Source: Actinomycetota bacterium
GTDB taxonomy: Bacteria; Actinomycetota; Actinomycetes; Streptosporangiales; Streptosporangiaceae
DNA: 5,471 nt
Assembly: GCA_003242605.1 (NCBI GenBank)
Contig: QGUZ01000327.1
Coordinates: 1 to 5,471 of the forward strand
Direction: 5' to 3'
Part shown: positions 1 to 5,147 of the stretch, piece by piece
How positions within the stretch are numbered: the first letter of the stretch is position 1
Layout: the number at the start of each line of letters is the position of its first letter
Notes under the pieces: generated by a model
Databases searched by the model: none
What the model was told of the DNA's origin: nothing
The model's input: the letters and a program-made list of their open reading frames with translations, nothing else
Position numbers and translations under genes: made by a program

Positions 1-49
1 TCGCGCACACCGCATCAGCGTTCGGCTGACGGGTCCCTTCGCCGTGCAC
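1..49 (-). CDS. Possible 5' end of an unidentified gene (partial)
   Basis: A perfect Shine-Dalgarno AGGAGG (60-55 on the minus strand) is followed after five bases (CGGTT) by GTG at 49-47. That frame stays open to the window edge and reads MHGEGTRQPNADAVCA. About three quarters of the third positions are G or C, which is compatible with coding but not decisive over 16 codons. An overlapping TTG at 51-49 has worse spacing, and the third frame is closed by a stop. It would be transcribed in the same direction as the methyltransferase upstream, after a gap of about 190 bases. In actinobacteria the gene after this methyltransferase is often pheS or a sensor kinase; these few residues identify neither. 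Confidence 0.4.
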   Translation of the reverse strand, partial: MHGEGTRQPNADAVCA

Positions 50-241
50 AACCGCCTCCTCGCCGCTACAACGCCGACAATAGCGGGTTTCCCGGGCCCA
101 GTGGCAGCCTTACTTTCACGGCAAAACAGACCAAAGTTGACCATTTGGTAAGGAAACGCCCGGGTCGTACCGCCTTCATCGTGTGGATGACCGCGTGTAA
201 TCTCACCCGGCGTCGCCGGTACGAAGTCGGGGGCACGTCGC
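50..241 (-). promoter_or_regulatory. Intergenic region with operator-like inverted repeats
   Basis: This gap lies between the methyltransferase stop and the putative GTG start at 49. It has a locally AT-richer core (about 108-155) unlike the surrounding sequence. Within it ACCAAA-N8-TTTGGT (130-149) forms a 20-base inverted repeat, nested inside a second pair, CCTTAC/GTAAGG (108-113 and 148-153). A TATTGT hexamer that could act as a -10 box lies at about 84-79, about 20 bases before the Shine-Dalgarno of the left-edge gene, but no good -35 is visible. The short CCGGC-GAC-GCCGG hairpin just after the methyltransferase stop lacks a U-tract and is not a convincing terminator. A promoter/operator region for the left-edge gene is the likeliest reading. 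Confidence 0.4.
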
Positions 242-1072
242 TCACCCCCCGGACGCGACCGCCCGCGGGCTCGCGCGCAGCGCCTGCGCCGAGGCGTACA
301 GGCACACCGCCGCGGCGGTGGCGAGGTTGAGGCTCTCGGCGCGCCCGTAGATGGGCACGCGCACCACCTCGTCGGCGAGGGCGAGCACCTCGTCGGGCAG
401 TCCCCACGCCTCGTTGCCGAAGATCCACGCCGTGGGGTGGCTCAGGTCCACGTCGTTGAGCATCGTCGTGCCCGCGCCGTCCGCGGCGAGCACGCGCAGC
501 CCGGCCGCGCGCATGTGGGCCACGGCGTCGTGCACGTTCACCCCGATCGCGACCGGGAGGTGGAACAGGCTTCCGGCGCCGGCCCGCACGCACTTGCCGT
601 TGTACGGGTCGACGGATGCGTCGGTGAACACCACCGCGTCGGCGCCGGCCGCGTCCGCGGTGCGCAGCACGGTCCCGGCGTTCCCCGGGTCGCGCACGTG
701 GGCCATGACGGCCACCAGCCGCGCGCCCGGGCCCACCGCCTCGGCCAGCGGGACGTGGACGAACCGGCAGACCGCGAGCAGCCCCTGCGGGGTCACCGTC
801 TGCGCCAGCTCGGCCATCACCTCGCCGCTGACGCTGAGGACCGGGATGCCCGCCCGTACCGCCTGCTCGACGATGTCCGCGTGCCGGGCCCGCGCCTCGG
901 CGGTGACGAACATCTCGGTGACCACGCCGCCGAGCGCCACGGCCTCGCGTACCGCCTGCGGTCCCTCGGCGAGGAACGCGCGGTCCCGTTCCCGGAAGGC
1001 GCGCTTGGCGAGCCGCCGCGCCGCCTTCACCCTGGGCGATCTGATGCTCGTCAGTTCCGGACCGGCTGCCAT
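242..1072 (-). CDS. TrmH/SpoU-family (SPOUT) RNA 2'-O-methyltransferase
   Basis: A 276-residue protein that should transfer a methyl group from S-adenosylmethionine to a ribose 2'-OH of rRNA or tRNA in the cytoplasm. The N-terminal part (about 8-100) is a substrate-binding-like domain opening SIRSPRVKAARRLAKRAFR and FLAEGPQAVREA, as in RlmB/TsnR-like proteins. The C-terminal part (about 118-262) is the SPOUT knotted fold with all three family motifs: motif 1 DPGNAGTVLRTADAAG (128-143, with N131 and catalytic R137), motif 2 IFGNEAWGL (217-225, with E221), and motif 3 VPIYGRAESLNLATAAAV (239-256, with S247 and N249). The ATG at 1072 follows an AGGGGGTGAG ribosome-binding stretch. It lies downstream of rplT, a common actinobacterial order, but a strong terminator separates the two, so it probably has its own promoter or depends on readthrough. 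The exact RNA target cannot be read from sequence. Confidence 0.93.
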   Translation of the reverse strand: MAAGPELTSIRSPRVKAARRLAKRAFRERDRAFLAEGPQAVREAVALGGVVTEMFVTAEARARHADIVEQAVRAGIPVLSVSGEVMAELAQTVTPQGLLAVCRFVHVPLAEAVGPGARLVAVMAHVRDPGNAGTVLRTADAAGADAVVFTDASVDPYNGKCVRAGAGSLFHLPVAIGVNVHDAVAHMRAAGLRVLAADGAGTTMLNDVDLSHPTAWIFGNEAWGLPDEVLALADEVVRVPIYGRAESLNLATAAAVCLYASAQALRASPRAVASGG

Positions 1073-1139
1073 CTCACCCCCTTCGACTCCCTACCGAAAG
1101 GTACCGGTTGTTCGCCCCGCGGCCGGAATCGCGCGCGGG
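1073..1139 (-). promoter_or_regulatory. Short 5' region of the methyltransferase gene
   Basis: Sixty-seven bases between the rplT terminator and the methyltransferase ATG. A purine-rich ribosome-binding stretch (GAAGGGGGTGAG) abuts the start codon. TACCTT (about 1099-1094) could be a -10 box, but no matching -35 was found. A small TACC-TTTC-GGTA hairpin overlaps it. Promoter placement is a guess. Confidence 0.25.
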
Positions 1140-1187
1140 AAAAAACAAACCGTCCACCCCGCGGCCGAAATCCGCAAGGTGGACGGT
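1140..1187 (-). terminator. Strong intrinsic terminator after rplT
   Basis: On the minus strand a perfect 10-bp outer stem (ACCGTCCACC with GGTGGACGGT, 1187-1178 and 1158-1149) encloses an inner GCGG/CCGC stem. It is followed directly by a U-rich tract, TTGTTTTTT (1148-1140). It begins 20 bases after the rplT stop, so it closes the infC-rpmI-rplT unit and limits readthrough into the methyltransferase gene. The opposite strand has no comparable U-tract, so it acts in one direction. Confidence 0.93.
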
Positions 1188-1207
1188 AGGGCATGTGCGG
1201 TCGCGCG

Positions 1208-1591
1208 TCAGCCCGCCACCGGGGCGTTGACGTCGCCGGGCAGGGCCTTGCGCGCGGTCTCGACGAGCACCGCGAAGGCCGCGCTGTCGCTCACCGCCAG
1301 GTCGGCGAGGATCTTCCGGTCGACCTCCACCCCGGCGAGCTTGAGACCCTGGATGAACCGGTTATAGGTCATGCCGTTCTGCCGGGCCGCGGCGTTGATC
1401 CGCTGGATCCACAGCCGGCGGAACGCGCCCTTCCTGTCCTTGCGGTCGCGGTAGGCGTAGGTCAGCGAGTGGAGCATCTGCTCCTTGGCCTTGCGGTAGA
1501 GCCGCGACCTCTGGCCCCGGTAGCCCTTCGCCCGCTCGAGAACGACCCTGCGCTTCTTCCTGGCGTTGAGCGCCCTCTTCACGCGTGCCAT
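1208..1591 (-). CDS. rplT: Large ribosomal subunit protein bL20
   Basis: A 127-residue, highly basic protein of usual L20 length (about 115-130). It binds 23S rRNA early in 50S assembly. The N-terminal arm MARVKRALNARKKRRVVLER is the typical long basic helix. The family signature KGAFRRLWIQRINAAAR (54-70, with W61) is intact, followed by GMTYNRFIQGLKLAGVEVDRK in the globular domain. The ATG at 1591 is preceded by GGGGAGA with about six bases of spacing. Only 21 bases separate it from the rpmI stop, so the two genes are surely cotranscribed. In E. coli and Bacillus L20 represses its own operon by binding leader or intergenic RNA that mimics its rRNA site; the hairpins upstream of rpmI and infC are candidates for such a role here, which is inference. 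Confidence 0.98.
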   Translation of the reverse strand: MARVKRALNARKKRRVVLERAKGYRGQRSRLYRKAKEQMLHSLTYAYRDRKDRKGAFRRLWIQRINAAARQNGMTYNRFIQGLKLAGVEVDRKILADLAVSDSAAFAVLVETARKALPGDVNAPVAG

Positions 1592-1612
1592 GATCAGTCT
1601 CCCCGGGGTTGG

Positions 1613-1807
1613 TTACTTGGCGAGCAGCTTCTTGACGCGCTTGACGTCGGCGTCGGCGATGACGATCTCGGACTTGAGACGACGTGTCAGCGTCGAAGGC
1701 TTGTGCTCGTTGTAGTGGGCGCGGTTGGCGCGGCGGCGCATGATCTTGCCGGATCCGGTCAACCGGAACCTCTTCTTCGTGCCGCTGTGCGTCTTCATCT
1801 TCGGCAT
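1613..1807 (-). CDS. rpmI: Large ribosomal subunit protein bL35
   Basis: A 64-residue basic protein with the L35 N-terminal signature MPKMKTHSGTKKRFRLTGSG and the family's RRRANRAHYNEHKPSTLTRR region. It ends in VKKLLAK as in actinobacterial relatives, and full length matches the family. It is a 50S subunit component. The ATG at 1807 has a purine-rich ribosome-binding site GAGGGAGAG with about ten bases of spacing. It lies 198 bases after infC, a wide gap for this operon that holds two strong hairpins, and 21 bases before rplT. Confidence 0.98.
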   Translation of the reverse strand: MPKMKTHSGTKKRFRLTGSGKIMRRRANRAHYNEHKPSTLTRRLKSEIVIADADVKRVKKLLAK

Positions 1808-1841
1808 GTCAGCCGTCTCTCCCTCGTTCGTCGTGCCGCCG

Positions 1842-1862
1842 GCCGGGCGGGCCCCGCCCGGC
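1842..1862 (-). promoter_or_regulatory. Strong hairpin just upstream of the rpmI ribosome-binding site
   Basis: A near-perfect 21-base palindrome (ten-base arms around one centre base) folds into an 8-9 bp, entirely G-C stem on the minus-strand RNA. It ends about 35 bases before the rpmI start and has no following U-tract, so it is not a terminator. Its position suits translational control or mRNA processing of rpmI-rplT. Confidence 0.55.
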
Positions 1863-1938
1863 TGAAGGACGGCACACCCCCGATGCCCATGCCCGAGGAG
1901 GGGCTGGGCAGCTGCCCGGTCCGGCTTTGCCCTATTTT

Positions 1939-1966
1939 GGGCCGCCCGAAAAGGCTCGGGCGGCCC
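1939..1966 (-). promoter_or_regulatory. Eleven-bp hairpin between infC and rpmI
   Basis: Minus-strand RNA forms a perfect 11-bp stem (GGGCCGCCCGA with TCGGGCGGCCC) with loop GCCTTT, about 40 bases after the infC stop. What follows is AAAATAGGG, not a U-tract, so intrinsic termination on this strand is unlikely. It could be a processing site, a stabilising 3' end for infC mRNA, or part of an L20-responsive element. A further 12-base palindrome GGGCAGCTGCCC (1906-1917) lies between this hairpin and the one at 1842. Confidence 0.55.
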
Positions 1967-2005
1967 GATCTACCATCGCGCGGCCACTACTTCCGCGGTG
2001 CCGAC

Positions 2006-2575
<570 letters not shown>

Positions 2576-2578
2576 GGG

Positions 2579-2585
2579 ACCTCCT
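2579..2585 (-). promoter_or_regulatory. infC ribosome-binding site that fixes the AUC start
   Basis: AGGAGGT is a seven-base perfect match to the 16S anti-Shine-Dalgarno. It is followed by CCC and then ATC (2575-2573). It is the best ribosome-binding site in the region, and no standard start codon lies within 15 bases downstream in any plausible frame for IF3. Confidence 0.85.
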
Positions 2586-2625
2586 ACGGTTGTGCTCCTC
2601 GGCCGCCCCCTCGGACGGCCGCCAC

Positions 2626-2853
2626 ACTGCTTGATCGTGCCGGGGACCCTCCGCGGAAGCGAAAAGCCCCGCACGACGCGCATGCGGGGCCACCGAGCTC
2701 ACGGACCGGAGCTCTCCCGGCTTCACCGGGCCATCGTCGCCGACGGGCCGGAAAAGTCCGGCGTGATCCTTGACCCGCCCGCCTTCGGCGGGCCAGGTGG
2801 GAGGAGGACCTCCGCTTGCGCGTCCGGCAGGCGTGCCGGACCGATCAAGCAGT
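2626..2853 (-). repeat. Perfect 12-nt inverted repeat bracketing the infC leader
   Basis: The minus-strand sequence ACTGCTTGATCG (2853-2842), near the expected transcript start, is exactly complementary to CGATCAAGCAGT (2637-2626), between the terminator-like hairpin and the infC ribosome-binding site. The arms are 204 bases apart and are less GC-biased (50% GC) than their surroundings. If both are in the RNA they form a closing helix for a multi-branched domain. Confidence 0.7.
2662..2690 (-). terminator. Terminator-like attenuator in the infC leader
   Basis: The minus-strand RNA has an 8-bp stem, GCCCCGCA pairing with TGCGGGGC around a nine-base loop, followed by UUUU (2665-2662) and then CGCUU. 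It lies 87 bases before the infC start codon and downstream of the likely promoter, so it is placed as a transcription attenuator. The U-run is short, so termination may be partial. The only upstream in-frame ATG for IF3 (2683) is in its loop. Confidence 0.7.
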
Positions 2854-2854
2854 C

Positions 2855-2863
2855 ACAATACCA
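2855..2863 (-). promoter_or_regulatory. Candidate extended -10 promoter for infC
   Basis: TGGTATTGT on the minus strand combines TGn with a TAnnnT hexamer (TATTGT, 2860-2855), matching an extended -10 element. The expected start would be near 2848. No good -35 exists 17-18 bases upstream (TTCTGT is the nearest). No terminator separates aroE from this point, so some infC transcription may come from aroE. Confidence 0.4.
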
Positions 2864-2905
2864 CAACACCGCGCGACCACAGAATCTTCCAGTTTGCCGG
2901 AAAGG

Positions 2906-3739
2906 TTACGATTCAGCGGCCGAACGGCGGGCGAGCTCGGCCTCCCCGGCCGCCCGCATCGCCTCGACCGGCACGTCGGCGCGCCCGGTCATCAGCTCCA
3001 CCTGGCGCACCGCCTGGTGCAGCAGCATCGCCAGCCCGCCGACCACCGTGCCGCCGCGCGCGGCCACGGCGCGGGCGAGCGCGGTCGGCCAGGGCGCGTA
3101 GACCACGTCGAGCACGGCCGGCACGCCGGCGAGCCGGGGCGCGAGCGGGTCGGCCGCGCCCGCGGGCAGCGTGGAGATCACCAGCTCGGCGTCCGGGTCG
3201 AACCGGTCGAGGGTGCGCACCTCGATCGCGACGCCGAGCCGCTTGGCCGCCGCCAGCACGCCGCCGGCCCGGGCGACCTCGCGCACCCAGATCACGGCCT
3301 TGTCGAGGCCGAGCTCGCGCAGCGCGGCCACGGCCGAGGCCGCGGTGGCGCCGCCGCCGATGATCGCGGCCGAGCCGGGCGCGGTCACCCCGGCCTCGCG
3401 CAGCGCCGCCACGATGCCGTACACGTCGGTGTTGTCGCCGTGCCGGGCGCCGTCCCGCAGCACCACCGTGTTCGCCCCGCCGACCTGCTCGGCGAGCGGG
3501 GTGACCGTGTCGAGCAGCGGCAGCACGGCCCGCTTCAGCGGCATGGTCAGCGACAGGCCCCGCCAGGAGGAGTCGAGCCCCTCGAGGAACGCGGCGAGGC
3601 CGGTCTCGTCGCACTCGAACCGGTCGTAGTGCCAGTCGTCGAGGCCGAGCGCCCGGTACGCCGCGCGGTGCAGCACCGGCGAGAGCGAGTGGGCGATCGG
3701 CGAGCCGAGCACCGCGGCCCGGTTCCGGATCTCCGCCAT
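2906..3739 (-). CDS. aroE: Shikimate dehydrogenase (NADP)
   Basis: Reduces 3-dehydroshikimate to shikimate with NADPH in aromatic amino acid synthesis (cytoplasm). The 277 residues match the family length. Shikimate-site motifs are intact: LGSPIAHSLSPVLHRAAY (11-28, with S18 and S20), LSLTMPLKRAVLP (62-74, catalytic K69), GGANTVV (87-93, N90), GDNTDVYG (101-108, catalytic D105), and GLAMLLHQAVRQVELMTG (235-252, Q242). The nucleotide-binding loop is GGGATAAS (128-135), and YAPWPTAL (214-221) is the usual Y-x-P-x-x-T-x-L. The NRT phosphate motif seen in E. coli AroE is replaced by a WVREVAR stretch after the second beta strand, so NADP preference is less certain. Its ATG shares the A of the mltG TGA (TGATG), indicating translational coupling. 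It is followed by infC rather than the usual aroC. Confidence 0.95.
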   Translation of the reverse strand: MAEIRNRAAVLGSPIAHSLSPVLHRAAYRALGLDDWHYDRFECDETGLAAFLEGLDSSWRGLSLTMPLKRAVLPLLDTVTPLAEQVGGANTVVLRDGARHGDNTDVYGIVAALREAGVTAPGSAAIIGGGATAASAVAALRELGLDKAVIWVREVARAGGVLAAAKRLGVAIEVRTLDRFDPDAELVISTLPAGAADPLAPRLAGVPAVLDVVYAPWPTALARAVAARGGTVVGGLAMLLHQAVRQVELMTGRADVPVEAMRAAGEAELARRSAAES

Positions 3740-4896
3740 CAGCCCGCCCCCCGGTTGCGGTTGTACTCGGCCACGTTCTTCTCGTGCTCGGCCTGCGAGT
3801 CGGTGAACTTGGTGATGCCCCGCTTGGGATCGACGGTGACGAAGAACAGCCAGTTGCCCTTCGCCGGGTTGAGCGCGGCCTCGATCGCGTCGTCGCCCGG
3901 GTTGCAGATCGGCCCGGGCGGCAGGCCCGAGTGCTTGTAGGTGTTGTACGGCGAGTCGTCGGCCCGGTCGGCCTCGCTGGCGTGCAGGCCGAACTTGCCC
4001 ACGCCGTACAGCACCGTGCTGTCCATCTGCAGCGGCATCGGCCGCTTCAGGCGGTTGTAGATGACCCGGGCCACCTTGGCCATGTCGCTCTTCTTACCGG
4101 ACTCGGCCTGCACGATGCTCGCGATCGTGATGATCTCGTGCGGGGTCATGCCGAGCCGTTTCGCCCCGGCCACCAGGTCGTTCTGCTCGGCCGCGACGCG
4201 GAACCGGTCCACCATCTCGGTGAGGATGTCCTGCGGGCTCTTGGTCGGCGAGATCTCGTAGGTGGCCGGGAACGCGTACCCTTCCAGGCTCTTGGCGTAC
4301 GACGGCAGCCCGAGCGCCTTGCGGCGCTTGGCGGCCTGCTCGAACTCCTCGACCGGGCGCCCGGTGGCGGTGGCGAGGCGCTCCAGCACCTGGGAGAGCC
4401 GCAGCCCCTCGGTGATGGTGACCCGGGTGCGCAGGCGGTTGGCCGGGTCGAGGGCCTCCACGGCGTACTTGGCGGCCATCTTCCGCCGCAGCCGGTACAC
4501 GCCGGGCTGCAGCGAACCGCTCTTGCCCGCGGCCGCGGCGGCCTCCGTGAACGCGCGCGTGCTCTTGATCACGTCATTGGCGAGCAGCGTCTGCGCGATC
4601 TCGGTGGCGCTCTGGCCCTCCTTGATCTCGATCGTCACCTCGCCGGTCCCCTGGCCGGTGTAGTCGTCGGGGACCAGAAGGTCGTTGAGCCACTGGTAGG
4701 CGTAGTACCCGCCCCCGCCGATGATGCCGACGACGATCGCGATGGCGAGCAGCGAGGCGACGAAGCCCTTGCGCCGGGTGCGGCGGCGCCTGCGGCGGGC
4801 ACGGGGGGGGGCGGTTCGCGACGGTCCGCTCGGCCGCCGGCGATACGACCCGTCGTCGCCGGTGCCGAGCAGGGCGTCCATGTCGAGATCGTTCAT
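3739..4896 (-). CDS. mltG: MltG-type endolytic murein transglycosylase
   Basis: Membrane-anchored YceG/MltG enzyme that cleaves nascent glycan strands and is thought to end peptidoglycan polymerisation. Counting from ATG 4896 (385 residues): a cytoplasmic Arg-rich tail (about 20-43), one transmembrane segment (about 45-70, FVASLLAIAIVVGIIGGGGY), a LysM-like domain (about 85-145, VTIEIKEGQSATEIAQTLLA), then the catalytic domain with LEGYAFPATYEI (204-215), ASIVQAESG (259-267, catalytic E265, as in E. coli E218), LQMDSTVLYG (289-298) and SPYNTYKHSGLPPGPICNP (315-333). The start is uncertain: TTG at 4911 has GGGGAGA almost touching it, ATG 4896 has no good ribosome-binding site but gives a natural MNDLDMDALL beginning. 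Nine C in a row (minus-strand bases 4811-4803) lie in the tail. Upstream ruvX, its common neighbour, is absent. Confidence 0.93.
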   Translation of the reverse strand: MNDLDMDALLGTGDDGSYRRRPSGPSRTAPPRARRRRRRTRRKGFVASLLAIAIVVGIIGGGGYYAYQWLNDLLVPDDYTGQGTGEVTIEIKEGQSATEIAQTLLANDVIKSTRAFTEAAAAAGKSGSLQPGVYRLRRKMAAKYAVEALDPANRLRTRVTITEGLRLSQVLERLATATGRPVEEFEQAAKRRKALGLPSYAKSLEGYAFPATYEISPTKSPQDILTEMVDRFRVAAEQNDLVAGAKRLGMTPHEIITIASIVQAESGKKSDMAKVARVIYNRLKRPMPLQMDSTVLYGVGKFGLHASEADRADDSPYNTYKHSGLPPGPICNPGDDAIEAALNPAKGNWLFFVTVDPKRGITKFTDSQAEHEKNVAEYNRNRGAG

Positions 4897-5147
4897 AGGT
4901 GCGCTGGCCAATCTCCCCGTTTGTCCCGTCCGGCGTCAAGCGAAGTCCCGAATTCGTGATCTTCATCGGGACCGGGCGGCGGAGGGATGAACCGCCCGCA
5001 CGAGCCGGACGTTGCTCCCTGTGTGCGTCATCGCCCGCGCGGGAACATCGGCGGCACTCCCGGTCCTCAGGGTGACCAGGGAGCATCTCTGCGAGTCTTC
5101 CCGGGATACCACGATCTCACTCGTTTCTTGCAGGGAGGTTCCCTGGA
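4897..5147. promoter_or_regulatory. Upstream region of mltG with repeated CAGGGAG motifs
   Basis: No convincing gene was seen here. TTGACG on the minus strand (4939-4934) resembles a -35 box, but the hexamer 17 bases on is GGAGAT, a poor -10; if used, the mltG mRNA would be nearly leaderless from ATG 4896. TGCTCCCTG (5013-5021) and CAGGGAGCA (5077-5085) form a perfect 9-nt inverted repeat, and a third copy of the motif lies in the palindrome CAGGGA-GGT-TCCCTG (5131-5145). These may be operator sites, or mRNA hairpins in an mltG leader. The segment 4950-4965 contains a small palindrome CGAATTCG. Confidence 0.35.
5131..5145. repeat. Inverted repeat CAGGGA-GGT-TCCCTG
   Basis: A perfect 6-bp arm palindrome with a three-base centre. 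It shares the CAGGGA core with the two sites at 5013 and 5077, so the three may be recognised by the same factor. It also contains the GGGAGG that would serve as ribosome-binding site for the plus-strand frame at 5148. Confidence 0.5.

Larger units (their letters stand above)
2576..2854 (-). promoter_or_regulatory. Structured 5' leader of the infC-rpmI-rplT operon
   Basis: About 280 bases without a credible gene. In RNA order the hairpins are: GTCCGGCA-CGCC-TGCCGGAC (2841-2822, 8 bp); GCCCGCC-GAA-GGCGGGC (2793-2777, 7 bp); GCCGGA-CTTT-TCCGGC (2762-2747, 6 bp); CCCGG-TGAAG-CCGGG (2730-2716, 5 bp); GAGCTC-N8-GAGCTC (2714-2695, 6 bp); the terminator-like hairpin (2690-2666); and CGGCCG-N10-CGGCCG (2621-2600), just before the ribosome-binding site. 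A CCTCCT stretch near 2806-2811 could pair with the infC AGGAGG. Density of stems and the position suggest a regulatory RNA for IF3/L20 levels. I cannot match it to a known family by eye; high GC alone produces some of these stems. Confidence 0.6.

Noticed and set aside
67..98. ECF-sigma-like promoter (GGGAAA ... CGTT) before the left-edge gene
   Set aside because: The spacing between the two elements is too short compared with SigR/SigE-type promoters.
2576..2683. N-terminal extension of IF3 to ATG 2683
   Set aside because: The ATG lies in the loop of the terminator-like hairpin, has no ribosome-binding site, and the added residues are not IF3-like.
2719..2730. Mini-ORF ATG-GCC-CGG-TGA in the infC leader as an attenuation peptide
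   Set aside because: There is no Shine-Dalgarno before it, it has only three codons, and it has no run of regulatory codons.
4574..4958. Minus-strand frame beginning MKITNSGLRLTPDG overlapping mltG
   Set aside because: There is no ribosome-binding site, and most of it lies out of frame inside mltG with shadow composition.
2816..4959. Long plus-strand frames opposite aroE and mltG
   Set aside because: They mirror the codon structure of well-supported genes, are rich in Arg, His, Gly and Val, and have no recognisable domain.
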